Shown: positions 53,301 to 64,000 of the stretch, piece after piece
Layout: each line of letters begins with the position of its first letter
How positions within the stretch are numbered: position 1 is the stretch's first letter
Assembly: GCA_023634235.1 (NCBI GenBank)
Contig: JAMKCF010000007.1
Span: 62,001 to 126,000, forward strand
Direction: 5' to 3'
DNA: 64,000 bases
Origin: Pisaster brevispinus
Taxonomy: Eukaryota; Echinodermata; Asteroidea; Forcipulatida; Asteriidae
The notes under the pieces: generated by a model
Databases searched by the model: none
Told to the model about the DNA's origin: nothing
Seen by the model: the letters and a program-made list of their open reading frames with translations, nothing else
Position numbers and translations under genes: made by a program

Positions 53301-56300
53301 GGATTAACTCACATGCACACTCAATGTACATGGAGTGAGCAACACCCAAAACTATAGGATTAACTCACATGCACACTCCATGTACATGGAGTGAGCAGCA
53401 CCCAACACTCTAGGATTAAATCACATGCATACTCAATGTACATGGAGTGAGCAGCACCCAAAACTATAGGATTAACTTGCATGCACACTCAATGTACATG
53501 GAGTGAGCAACACCCAACACTCTAGGATTAACTCACATGCACACTCAATGTACATGGACTGAGCAACACCCAACACTCTAGGATTAACTCACATGCACAC
53601 TCAATGTACATGGAGTGAGCAACACCCAACACTCTAGGATTAACTCACATGCACACTCAATGTACATGGAGTGAGCAACACCCAACACTCTAGGATTAAC
53701 TCACATGCACACTCAATGTACAGGAGTGAGCAGCACCAAACACTCTAGGATTAACTCGCATGTGCACTCAATGTACATGGAGTGAGCAGCACCCAACACT
53801 CTAGGATTAACTCACATGCACACTCCATGTACATGGAGTGTGAGCAATACCCAACACTCTAGGATTAACTCACATGCACACTCAATGTACATGGAGTGAG
53901 CAGTACCCAACACTCTAGGATTAACTCACATGCACACTCAATGTACATGGAGTGAGCAGCACCCAACACTCTAGGATTAACTCACATGCACACTCAATGT
54001 ACATGGAGTGAGCAGCACCCAACACTCTAGGATTAACTCACATGCACACTCAATGTACATGGAGTGAGCAACACCCAACACTCTAGGATTAACTCACATG
54101 CACACTCCATGTACATGGAGTGTGAGCAATACCCAACACTCTAGGATTAACTCACATGCACACTCAATGTACATGGAGTGAGCAACACCCAACACTCTAG
54201 GATTAACTCACATGCACACTCAATGTACATGGAGTGAGCAACACCCAACACTCTAGGATTAACTCACATGCACACTCAATGTACATGGAGTGTGAGCAAC
54301 ACCCAACCCTCTAGGATTAACTCACATGCACACTCAATGTACATGGAGTGAGCAGCACCCAACACTCTAGGATTAACTCACATGCACACTCAATGTACAT
54401 GGAGTGAGCAGCACCCAAAACTATAGGATTAACTCACATGCACACTCAATGTACATGGAGTGAGCAGTACCCAACACTCTAGGATTAAATCACATGCACA
54501 CTCAATGTACATTGAGTGAGCAGCACCCAAAACTATAGGATTAACTCACATGCACACTCAATGTACATGGAGTGAGCAGCACCCAACACTCTAGGATTAA
54601 CTCACATGCACACTCAATGTACATGGAGTGAGCAACACCCAACACTCTAGGATTAACTCACATGCACACTCAATGAACATGGAGTGAGCAACACCCAACC
54701 CTCTAGGATTAACTCACATGCACACTCAATGTACATGGAGTGAGCAGCACCCAACACTCTAGGATTAACTCACATGCACACTCAATGTACATGGAGTGAG
54801 CAGCACCCAAAACTATAGGATTAACTCACATGCACACTCAATGTACATGGAGTGAGCAGTACCCAACACTCTAGGATTAAATCACATGCACACTCAATGT
54901 ACATGGAGTGAGCAGCACCCAAAACTATAGGATTAACTCACATGCACACTCAATGTACATGGAGTGAGCAACACCCAACCCTCTAGGATTAACTCACATG
55001 CACACTCAATGTACATGGAGTGAGCAACACCCAAAACTATAGGATTAACTCACATGCACACTCAATGTACATGGAGTGAGCAACACCCAACCCTCTAGGA
55101 TTAACTCACATGCACACTCAATGTACATGGAGTGAGCAACACCCAAAACTATAGGATTAACTCACATGCACACTCAATGTACATGGAGTGAGCAACACCC
55201 AACCCTCTAGGATTAACTCACATGCACACTCAATGTACATGGAGTGAGCAGCACCCAACACTCTAGGATTAACTCACATGCACACTCAATGTACATGGAG
55301 TGAGCAACACCCAACCCTCTAGGATTAACTCACATGCACACTCAATGTACATGGAGTGAGCAGCACCCAACACTCTAGGATAAACTCACATGCACACTCA
55401 ATGTACATGGAGTGAGCAACACCCAACACTCTAGGATTAACTCACATGCACACTCAATGTACATGGACTGAGCAACACCCAACACTCTAGGATTAACTCA
55501 CATGCACACTCAATGTACATGGAGTGAGCAGCACCCAACACTCTAGGATTTACTCACATGCACACTCAATGTACATGGAGTGAGCAGCACCCAACCCTCT
55601 AGGATTAACTCACATGCACACTCAATGTACATGGAGTGAGCAGCACCCAACACTCTAGGATTAACTCACATGCACACTCCATGTACATGGAGTGTGAGCA
55701 ACACCCAACACTCTAGGATTAACTCACATGCACACTCAATGTACATGGAGTGAGCAACACCCAACACTCTAGGATTAACTCACATGCACACTCAATGTAC
55801 ATGGAGTGTGAGCAACACCCAACCCTCTAGGATTAACTCACATGCACACTCAATGTACATGGAGTGAGCAGCACCCAACACTCTAGGATTAACTCAAATG
55901 CACACTCATGTACATGGAGTGAGCAACACCCAACACTCTAGGATTAACTCACATGCACACTCAATGTACATGGAGTGTGAGCAACACCCAACCCTCTAGG
56001 ATTAACTCACATGCACACTCAATGTACATGGAGTGAGCAACACCCAACACTCTAGGATTAACTCACATGCACACTCAATGTACATGGAGTGTGAGCAACA
56101 CCCAACCCTCTAGGATTAACTCACATGCACACTCAATGTACATGGAGTGAGCAACACCCAACACTCTAGGATTAACTCAAATGCACACTCATGTACATGG
56201 AGTGAGCAACAACCGACATTCTCAACACTCAATGTACATGTGCAATATTCATCAGGATCTTGGGATGGAGAGTACCCAATGTTTAAGACTAGATGATTAG

Positions 56301-59300
56301 ACACTACATGACAGGGCAGGGCTTACTGGATCAGCTGAATCAAAATAATCCATACATGACTGATCATCTTACATTACATTTGGTGTATATTGTGACAGTT
56401 ATCTGCCCTCCATTCTGGTACCAGTCGTATCTGAAACACACAATTCATCAAACTTTATTAAGTAGATGTTATGTCCATGTGATTTAAGAATCTATACCTT
56501 GCGCAACTTTTCACTCAAATCTTGAAAAAGAGAAATTTAAAAAATTAAGCGTATCACCCCAAACTACAAGGATACAGGATTTAACTGTTCAGTTTCACCA
56601 TCTTGAAATGCATAAATAAGAGGAGCTTTGAAGCATTAGTTAACCGAATATCTTAAGATTAGAAACAATACAAAAATGAGCTAATTACATATAGTTCAAT
56701 TAATGGGATCAAATATGTCAGATACAAACTGTCTCTTCCTATGTATAACTAATGGCAGACTTGCATCAATTTACTCACTGAACTGAGATTTAAAAACAAT
56801 TTGAAAATCTTTGATGCTGCAGAGTAGTTTCTAGAATCAGACAATCTTTAAACTACAGCTTGGTTTCACAATGATCGTGAATCCATTAATGATTTAAATG
56901 CAATGTCAATATCACTATGTTCTACAGCCAATGGAAAACTCAGACCCATGTAAATGTATCAATCTCTACCCTTGTAAGTACCCATTCAATCCTTGTAGAG
57001 AGATACCAAAACACTCTTACCTTGCTTTGGGTTTCTCTATGATAGCTGGTTCTTGCTCAGAGTTACTGGGCGTTTTAAAACCTAGGGTTAAGAAAGTTGT
57101 AGACAACTTAGTAAGAAATAATACAAGCCTGTAACAATCAGGGACTATCTATTACTTGTAACTAGTGTGTATGTTTTAGCTAAGCATGTCAACAGGTGAA
57201 AAAAACTAAATGTTTAGTTGATAAAATTTTACCTGAGTTTACTGATGGTGTATCCTTAGGTAGCTGCTTGGAGTGATTTATTTCTTTCCTGTCATCTACA
57301 AATCAAAACGTTATCAGTTCACATGTTTTTACTTAAAAAGAACAAAATGGGAGGTCAAATTTAGGAACTCGTTCCATCAGGCACAGAATCAAAGTAGCTA
57401 ATTGTCTTAATTGGTAACGGTAAGAGGCAACGAGCAATACTGTTGAGCTCGAGTAATCACTTACAGTAACTACCCATTCCCAAAACCAAATGAACATCTT
57501 GTGTTGTGTAGTCATGTCATCATAATTTGCTTGTCAAAAATGAGATGAAATTCTAGAGGTTTTTTACCTTATTAAAAAAAAAAAACTTGGGTAAAAGACA
57601 GAGAACTGGATTCCCTTAGTGTTGCATTTCTTTCTAATATAAATTAAATGATATAACTTTACTTTACTAAAAATGTGTCTGACAGTGCAAACAACCTGAG
57701 GCAGACTTGGGAATTGCACATGCAGTTTCAAACTGCTCACAGTTCCAACTGCTCACAGTTCCAACTGCTCACAGTTCCAACTGCTCACAGTTCCAACTGC
57801 TCACAGTTCCAACTGCTCACAGTTCCAACAGCTCACAGTTCCAACTGCTCACAGTTCCAACTGCTCACAGTTCAAACTGCTCACAGTTCAAACTGCTCAC
57901 AGTTCAAACTGCTCACAGTTCAAACTGCTCACAGTTCAAACTGCTCACAGTTCCAACTGCTCACAGTTCAAACTGCTCACAGTTCCAACTGCTCACAGAT
58001 CCAACTGCTCACAGTTCCAACTGCTCACAGTTCCAACTGCTCACAGTTCCAACTGCTCACAGTTCCAACTGCTCACAGTTCCAACTGCTCACAGTTCAAA
58101 CTGCTCACAGTTCCAACTGCTCACAGTTCCAACTGCTCACAGTTCCAACTGCTCACAGTTCAAACTGCTCACAGTTCCAACTGCTCACAGTTCAAACTGC
58201 TCACAGTTCAAACTGCTCACAGTTCAAACTGCTCACAGTTCAAACTGCTCACAGTTCAAACTGCTCACAGTTCAAACTGCTCACAGTTCAAACTGCTCAC
58301 AGTTCAAACTGCTCACAGTTCAAACTGCTCACAGTTCAAACTGCTCACAGTTCAAACTGCTCACAGTTCAAACTGCTCACAGTTCAAACTGCTCACAGTT
58401 CAAACTGCTCACAGTTCAAACTGCTCACAGTTCAAACTGCTCACAGTTCAAACTGCTCACAGTTCAAACTGCTCACAGTTCAAACTGAATGCCTCAAGGC
58501 CTGTCTTAATCTTCAACATTTTCCCTGGTCTCCCCTTGCTGTGTTAAACTTTGGTCCTGCACATTCACATGCTCCCTTCATTTCCTCTGAATTATACTTT
58601 ACTTTTCCCTTTAAGCAAACAGAAGTGAGGGAAAAAACACAACTGATCAAAATGCTTTTGCTCAAAAGAAGTTAATTAAAAAAGAGATCAAAATCATCCT
58701 CTACTAACAACTACAGAGCTACCCCAGTGCATCAGAAAATGTTGATTCTATAAAAAGTAAAATGAATTAGATTTGGATCATATCTTATATCTTTGAAATG
58801 ATACCTTTGCGCATGTCTTTGTTTTCAATGGACTTTCGAAGTTGACCAACGTAACATTTCTCCAACATTGATTCTACGTTAACCCATTGATGAACCTGAA
58901 AAGATTAAAAACAAATCTGTATATAACTACCACTTAAGAGGGCAATCCATCAACCACTAGGCATCAAGCAGCAGCCTAGCAGCAGACTTTAGCCCGTTTC
59001 ACGCGAGATCTCAAAACGATGGTCGTTTGCAAAGAAATCGCATCGGTGTAATAAAATCGCAAATTTGCGTCATGTGAAATGAATCCGTGTGATGAAATTA
59101 CCACGGACCCGCGTTATAAACAACCGGGTTCAAGACCTCCTCCAAAAATCGCATCCCTGTTTAGAATTGCTGAGATCAGTCATGTGAAACGACACACAGC
59201 ATGATAACCAAGGTCCCAAGCATCGTACAACGATCACGCATGCACAAACTATTATTAATAGTTTGTACACGTCATCACCCGGTGGACAAAGGTTGTTTTG

Positions 59301-60780
59301 ATTGTTCCAGGCAACCATCAAAATGGTGATGGCGGAAGAAATGTTCTTGCTGTTGCAAACTATTTTAAGTTGCTATCCTCAAAGTTTTAATGCTATGACC
59401 AAGAAGCGTCCGATCAAGAAAGCCTTGAAATTGGCTTTTCCACTTGCCATTTCCGACAAAATGCTCTCGGATACATTCATCTTTGGAGTCAGGCCGCTGA
59501 GAAGTCGCATAAAGAAGCACAAATGGCGTGCGATAGAGCGATCGGTGGTAACCTAACGCAATTACATTACACTAAACGTGACACTGACAGAGCATAAACG
59601 AGGGATGTCAGGAACGCGATGAGTGTTATCATATGAATGTTTGTCATGATATCGCATGCAACCTTTGGGACAGACAACTGCTGCCCAAAACGATGGTCGT
59701 AAGTTTCCGGTTCTCATGTGAAAGGAGCTTTTGTGAAGTAATCATAACTCATGTACATGTCATGCATGAAGACTACACTCACCTCCACATTAATGACTAA
59801 TACCAAAGTAGGCTGACATTGGATCTAAAGTCTCATTGAAAATGTTTAAACTGTTTAGTTTATTAAGAATGCTACAAATTTTAAGTTCCCAAATGCTTAC
59901 TTAGGTAGGGAATCAAACAATCATCTAGTGGACTGATTGTCAGGAATTGTGGACTCGTGAAATGATGAACTTACATCATCAAACAAACGTGTTCCATCTG
60001 AACCAACTCCTCGCATCATCTCATCTTCACCCCCTGGATGAAAGCTCATGTATGGAGTCACATTGTACACCTTTCCTGATTGTGCAAATACAACAAAACA
60101 CAATTGTGTTCATCACAACACATACAAAGAAGTTCTTGGTTTCAACAGTTACTGGTTAAAACTTGAGCAATTAGTTTTGTTTATGTTAATATGTGAATTC
60201 CGATGTAGTAACTTGGGGCTGCCTAATGCGTGGTAGGTAGGTTTCTAATCATAACTATGATTTGTGGAGTTTGTGTACAGTACAGACAAGATAAATTAGG
60301 GTCACAAGTTTCATTATCACTTAAATTCCCATCTACATTCACTGATTGAGTCAAATACCCCCAGCCATATTGTTATCTGTAATGTTCGTCTTTTGAAGTT
60401 ATCTTGTAACCCTGGAGTTCTCTTTTGCATCTGTAGAGGCAATACAGGGAAATCAAAATCGTTGTCACTGTCACCTTTTACAATCAAAGCTACATGTAAA
60501 CAGAGTTGAAGATGAGTAACAAACCTCTTATACTCATCCAAGCATCCTCCACCTTGTTGTGTCTTGCTAATTCCTCCACACTAACATTCTGAATCTGTCC
60601 ACCTGTGCCGTTTAAGTTGCGTCCCTCTTTCTTCCCCAAACGTACCCAGTCCATAAGAGAGTGACCAGGCGCTAGAGCTACTTTCCTGGATTGCTTAGTG
60701 CCATTAGATGAAGCAGTAGCAGCTCGTTGTGGTGAGTTGAGGGATGGGAATTGTGGCTTAGGTACCTGTAGACCCTGCAT
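41312..60780 (-). CDS. CYB5R4: Cytochrome b5 reductase 4 (NCB5OR)
   Basis: Thirteen coding exons with continuous phase: 60780-60525, 60075-59975, 58895-58805, 57295-57233, 57081-57021, 56430-56373, 48183-48090, 46775-46743, 45843-45712, 45280-45140, 43844-43535, 42068-41808, and tentatively 41444-41312. They encode about 577 residues; from memory the human protein is 521. A cytochrome b5 domain has heme ligands H98 (FHPGGEDE) and H121 (VHQWV). A CS domain begins at YDWYQNGG (about 192). The reductase part has RPYT (349-352, FAD), GTGFTP (424-429) and CGPTPF (523-528, NADH). The family passes electrons from NAD(P)H through FAD to heme at the ER and supports lipid desaturation and stress resistance. 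RPYT is followed by Ala where Pro is usual. The last exon is the least certain: GFSENKIYF resembles the usual C-terminus but runs on further. Confidence 0.93.
43950..44590 (-). mobile_element. Penelope-like GIY-YIG remnant with hammerhead-like end
   Basis: On the minus strand a broken frame contains [18 protein letters not shown], then [10 protein letters not shown] and a [10 protein letters not shown] block. It is clearly related to the plus-strand copy at 3895-4288, including the tail CTTGTCCTTTTCTTCACAGA. It has stops and indels and no RT. At 43950-43990 the minus strand reads GAGAAAGACTCTTATTAGAGTCAAAACATG-like sequence, a decayed hammerhead-type core (stem GACTC/GAGTC). It lies in a CYB5R4 intron, in the sense orientation of the gene. 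Confidence 0.7.
44895..45045 (+). repeat. SINE-body fragment in a CYB5R4 intron
   Basis: Carries TACAACCTGGTAAGCGGCAA, GAGTGATCACCGTAAGGGGA, ATATCAAGTGACAACTAACA and AGCTGGCTGGGTTG, matching the SINE body at 9217-9301. It lies directly beside the 78-bp exon duplication. Confidence 0.6.
45046..45200 (-). repeat. 78-bp tandem duplication of the CYB5R4 exon 10 end and donor
   Basis: The segment TTTGTCTGATGCCTTACCAT onward occurs at about 45046 and again at about 45124. It covers the last roughly 35 nt of exon 10, its donor (exon/GTAAGGC) and the start of the intron. The second donor is 78 nt (26 codons) further on, so its use would keep frame, but the added piece contains a stop (DKY-stop). The first donor must therefore be used for full-length protein. 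Confidence 0.82.
48708..56235. repeat. 56-bp satellite array, about 134 copies, in a CYB5R4 intron
   Basis: Tandem units of 56 bp: AACTCACATGCACACTCAAT, GTACATGGAGTGAGCAGCAC, CCAACACTCTAGGATT. Variants are shared between distant units: AACACCC for AGCACCC, CCAAAACTATAGG or CCAACCCTCTAGG for CCAACACTCTAGG, GTGTGAGC (+2 nt), and units lacking 1-2 nt. Some units carry CTCC instead of CTCA, giving the perfect palindrome CACTCCATGTACATGGAGTG, extended to 24 bp where GTGTG follows. The same series of variants recurs about 4158 bp away (50.13 with 54.29 kb; 51.73 with 55.89 kb), and about 2751 and 1404 bp apart for a third partial copy. The array fills most of the 8.2-kb intron between exons 6 and 7. 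Confidence 0.96.
57725..58487. repeat. 16-bp minisatellite, about 47 copies, in a CYB5R4 intron
   Basis: Perfect or near-perfect units AACTGCTCACAGTTCC or AACTGCTCACAGTTCA. The unit contains the inverted pair AACTG..CAGTT around CTCA. The C-ending variant dominates on the left and the A-ending variant on the right. Because 16 is not a multiple of three and no unit frame has a stop, reading frames of 290 and 322 codons appear; these are artefacts. Confidence 0.95.
58990..59720. mobile_element. Candidate non-autonomous DNA transposon in a CYB5R4 intron
   Basis: Left edge TAGCCCGTTTCACGCGAGAT (about 58990) resembles the complement of the right edge GTTCTCATGTGAAAGGAGCT (about 59712). The word AAAACGATGGTCGT lies near both ends (59013 and 59688). 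Base composition is GC-richer than the intron. An 84-codon frame (59302-59556, [15 protein letters not shown]...[11 protein letters not shown]) could be a transposase N-terminal piece but is not identifiable. Target duplication not established. Confidence 0.4.
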
Positions 60781-62858
60781 CTTGGTTCCTGACTGCATAA
60801 TAAAAGATGTCAAGAAATACAAATCATTAATCCCTGGTCTAACAGAGGATTACACATATCCTCATCATTCTGAACATTCATCACACAGAGCTGATGCAGG
60901 CTACAACATGTACAATGTCAACGGTAAGGTCATGTGGGTTGAGAGACTTGACAACTTCAAACCCTTCATTCTAATTTACATGTAATTCCTGAGACATGAT
61001 GTTCACATACAATGAAATAAATTGTTTGATTAGCCTCAGGTCTTAAGGTTGGCAGTAACTGACAAATCAATACATTGCAATTCAGGTTTGAAGCACATGA
61101 AATACAACTTGTGAGTAAAGACTAACAGTGTAATAATCAAGAACAATCGGCCAAAATAGCAAGAATTTATAAAAATTGGTTTCCGTTCCACTTCAGCAGA
61201 TACAATTTAGAAACGTACATTCACCACCAAGTGTCAGAATATGTTACAAGTGGATCTCAATGTTTTGAATATGAATGAAGCACACAATGTTTCAAGACTT
61301 TACAAACAAATAGAGGTAAAATAATTCCAGTGATTGGATATTTGCATCATTAATGTGTAAACTGCATACAGGAACAGCATTAGCGAGTGAAGGCTGAGCG
61401 TTATCAGTCTCTGCAATTTATATATATATTTATTGATAACCAACAGCGGTAAACCGCCACTAACAGGCATCATCAAATAAGAAATAATAAAAAATGAATA
61501 AGACAGTACTGAAAACATTCAATAAAATAAATATATAAATATATAAATATTTTTAGAGTATTCTAGATTAGATTATTTTTAGATTATTCTAGAGTAATTT
61601 AGAGTATTCCAGGATTATCAATCACCAGCTATGTCAAAAAGCTGTAGAATATATTTGTGGGTTTTTAAGGACAACTGAGGCCCATTCAAATCTTTCATTC
61701 AAACCTGGATATTTCCAGCTCAATTACCATTATCAATACATACCAGCCGCACTTGACCTACATGTATCAACACTTCAGCTTGGCTGATTAGCAACAACAA
61801 AATACAAATGGTTCAATTGGTGACCTAAATCAACACTTGTTGTCAAAGGAAGGTCAGTTCAAGGCAACTCCCTAATAATGTGTACTTGTACCAAGTTAAC
61901 ACTAACAGTCAATACACAAGTGAAGTGTACAGGTTGCGGAAAAATCTGAATACATTGTACATGTACATGTAGGTCTACAAATACATGTATCATTAGGAAG
62001 ATGGAAGGTGGGATGTAAAACGATGTTTAAAAAATATTGTCTGACATCATTTTATCTTGGTGTTTTGGAAGGGAAGCACCGGAATGATTACTGTAGTGCT
62101 CTTTTTAATAAAGTTTGACCAAGTAATAATTATTTGTACTCCATTATGTGTACTCCCAACTTGTCTAAGATGACAATGCAGTATAGTATGTACATGTAGA
62201 ATGGCAGTGTACACTTGCCCGCAACGTTTCGTTCAAGCAAAAATCAACACAAATCTGTACCACTGGATAAAATACAAGCTACCATTTTCTCAGTATGCAT
62301 GGTATGAAGTTATTTACGGCATACAATCAGTACAGCGTACAATGCAAGCATGTAGGCCCCCTACTTATTAAGAGTTTTGGGTGAACCAAAGGACTTCTTT
62401 TCCTAATCTTTTCAATAGCTCAAATCAAAGTGAACAAGTTATTTTCTCAACACTTTTAGTTGTGTTTCTCCCATGTATGAGAGCATGATCAATCTGCATT
62501 TTGCCTTGTGTAAAACGAGAAAAGTTATCATTACACACATGACACATGTCAGATATTACCCTTTAACTTCCTGAAAAGTCACCAACGTCCTTGATCCAAT
62601 CGATGGCATCCTCAAACCTACCCACACAGGATGTTTTCTCATATAACCACAGATCACAAAACCAAGTTGGGCAGTTTCGAATCAACACTATACAGGTTGT
62701 ACACTGTAGCAAGCTTTACAACTTCCAATCAGCAGAACTTTTTAATTCAGAGAGGGTGTAGAGAACATTCATCCACTACAATTGTTTTAAAGCAACTTTT
62801 CTTCCGAGTGTGAAACTTCAGGAGTGGACATTATAGTAAACTCAATTGACCAGAGATA
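60781..62858. other. Divergent intergenic region between CYB5R4 and the Ig gene
   Basis: Should contain promoters for both genes. A possible acceptor (TTTTATTATGCAG) about 14 nt upstream of the CYB5R4 start suggests a non-coding first exon. Around 61400-61480 the minus strand has a short hairpin (GGCGGTTTACCGC) followed by AATAAATATATATATA, like a retroposon 3' tail. AT-rich tracts follow to about 61620. No TATA box can be assigned and no other gene is seen. Confidence 0.4.
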
Positions 62859-64000
62859 ATGGAAGTGATTATAAAAGTTGTACTTATTGTTGGACTTCAA
62901 GTTTGCCTTCCTTTGGTTGAGTCTAAGAATAAAAACTTGTTCATAAGTGAACCAGACAGCATTACCGTGGAGATAGGAGGATTTGCCTCATTTTCGAGTA
63001 CCACCATCAACCAACAGACGTGTGGTAGCATACAGTGGGTGTATAGTGAAACCTCTTGTAATACATTTTCATTTAAAACCATTGGCACCTGTCGAGCCCC
63101 TGCATTGGACCCAGCCCGGAATAGGAGTCAGCGGTTGTCTTTATCATTTAAAGATGGTATTACAAGCTCACTCACCATCACTGATGTCAAGATAGAAGAC
63201 TCTGGATTATATGCATTGCTCTTAGCAGACCATGATGGGAAACAAGCTGGCCATTCAAGCTGTGCCTTTTTGACAGTGGTTAATTCTCCAAGGCCTAATT
63301 GTGATTTCAGCCCACGGAACCCTTCAATTGGTGACACAATCAGCTTAGACTGTGAAGTTCCTGAGGATGCCAAACTATCTACAAAGCTAACTTGGCAATG
63401 GAATACATCAACAGAAGAACATTCACAGGAAGTCCATCCAGGGATGAAGTACCAATTGGAATACAATCTTAAAGAATCGGATAATTTCAAAGCATTCCAA
63501 TGTATTGCAGGCAATAGCATCAATGATGGACCACATTGTTCAATTTATCCATTAATGATTAACATGACAGTCCATGTTCTTTTACACCAAACCTATAAGA
63601 ATACTGGTTATGAAGGTGTAACATTAAAGTTGGAATGCATTGTAGTACCTGGCACCACCCACCATCAGTGGTCACTTTGGAATGCTAATACAACTCAACA
63701 GCAATGGATAGCGATATCTCAAGACAGATATGAACTTATTGATTCTGGTCGATTCTTAAGAATAACCAACATAACAAATGCTGATGATGGCCTTATGATA
63801 ACATGCACAGCATTCAACGATGTCGGAATGAATGTAACAAGTGATCCTGTTACAATCTTTCATTGCTCAGATTCCAACATATATGTCACAGATAAATTAC
63901 AGTGTAATAATGAATACTCACCAATTACATGTACACTGAATTACATAGGTATAGCAGTTGTTTATACTCTTGCGATACTTGCAGTTATCTCTGTTTATTG
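62859..64000 (+). CDS. Ig-superfamily type I membrane protein (3' end outside window)
   Basis: An uninterrupted frame of 380 codons runs off the right edge. It starts with a signal peptide (MEVIIKVVLIVGLQVCLPLV, residues 1-20). Three Ig-like domains follow. The first (about 30-140) has extra cysteines and EDSGLYALLLAD, where Leu replaces the usual second Ig Cys. The second (about 145-230) has C164, WQW and FQCIAG. The third (about 240-335) has LKLECIV, QWSLW and MITCTAFNDVG. A Cys-rich spacer (HCSDSNIYVTDKLQCNNEYSPITCTL) leads to a probable transmembrane helix, IGIAVVYTLAILAVISVY, at the very end. Several N-x-S/T sites are present (NMT, NTT, NIT). No intron is visible over 1.1 kb, unusual for Ig genes. 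It is probably a cell-surface adhesion or recognition protein; ligand unknown. Confidence 0.85.
   Translation, partial: MEVIIKVVLIVGLQVCLPLVESKNKNLFISEPDSITVEIGGFASFSSTTINQQTCGSIQWVYSETSCNTFSFKTIGTCRAPALDPARNRSQRLSLSFKDGITSSLTITDVKIEDSGLYALLLADHDGKQAGHSSCAFLTVVNSPRPNCDFSPRNPSIGDTISLDCEVPEDAKLSTKLTWQWNTSTEEHSQEVHPGMKYQLEYNLKESDNFKAFQCIAGNSINDGPHCSIYPLMINMTVHVLLHQTYKNTGYEGVTLKLECIVVPGTTHHQWSLWNANTTQQQWIAISQDRYELIDSGRFLRITNITNADDGLMITCTAFNDVGMNVTSDPVTIFHCSDSNIYVTDKLQCNNEYSPITCTLNYIGIAVVYTLAILAVISVY

Noticed and set aside
48708..56235. CRISPR-like array of regular repeats
   Set aside because: The whole 56-bp unit is repeated with no unique spacers, there are no cas genes, and the DNA is eukaryotic; it is a satellite.
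57675..58675. Two overlapping long frames of 290 and 322 codons with a perfect 16-residue repeat
   Set aside because: They come from a 16-bp DNA repeat that has no stop in any relevant frame; both frames give the same peptide period, and the region is an intron of CYB5R4 on the other strand.

Overview
The window looks like nuclear DNA of a marine invertebrate deuterostome, most likely an echinoderm or close relative. This is inferred from intron-rich minus-strand genes with GT-AG (and two GC-AG) introns, a single-exon TRIM gene with a propeller-like tail, DIRS and Penelope-like retroelements, Deu-type tRNA-derived SINEs, and abundant minisatellites. Nothing suggests a bacterium or virus. The species cannot be named from the sequence.

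Layout: 1-4.5 kb is mostly non-coding, with a foldback repeat, a pair of hairpins and a decayed Penelope-like GIY-YIG fragment. 4.5-6.3 kb carries an intact single-exon TRIM (RING, B-box, coiled coil, propeller-like) gene. Its 3' end and flank are tandemly duplicated to about 9.2 kb. 9.3-14.1 kb is a nearly full-length but mutated DIRS tyrosine-recombinase retrotransposon on the minus strand, with inverted terminal repeats and an internal complementary region. 14.2-16.7 kb is an internally deleted Penelope-like element, followed by a LINE 3' remnant (16.8-17.2 kb). 17.2-21.6 kb is non-coding with a 31-bp minisatellite and a SINE. 21.7-23.0 kb is an unrecognised single-exon protein gene. 24-26 kb is DNA-transposon-like debris.

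26.4-30.0 kb and 32.0-35.9 kb are tandem paralogous cytosolic sulfotransferase genes (minus strand, six coding exons each plus a 5' UTR exon). The distal copy is intact. The other has a stop and a frameshift in exon 3 and is a pseudogene. 36-41 kb is repeat-rich.

41.3-60.8 kb is a CYB5R4 (NCB5OR) orthologue on the minus strand: 13 coding exons encoding cytochrome b5, CS and b5-reductase domains. One of its introns is almost filled by about 7.5 kb of a 56-bp satellite with palindromic cores and higher-order structure; another holds a 16-bp minisatellite. From 62.86 kb to the right edge an intronless ORF on the plus strand encodes an Ig-superfamily type I membrane protein, cut by the window end.

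No operon-like cooperation exists; the host genes are independent. The notable biology is transposon structure, satellite expansion inside a metabolic gene, and birth and death in the sulfotransferase pair. All exon boundaries are from reading splice sites and frame by eye and have no transcript support.
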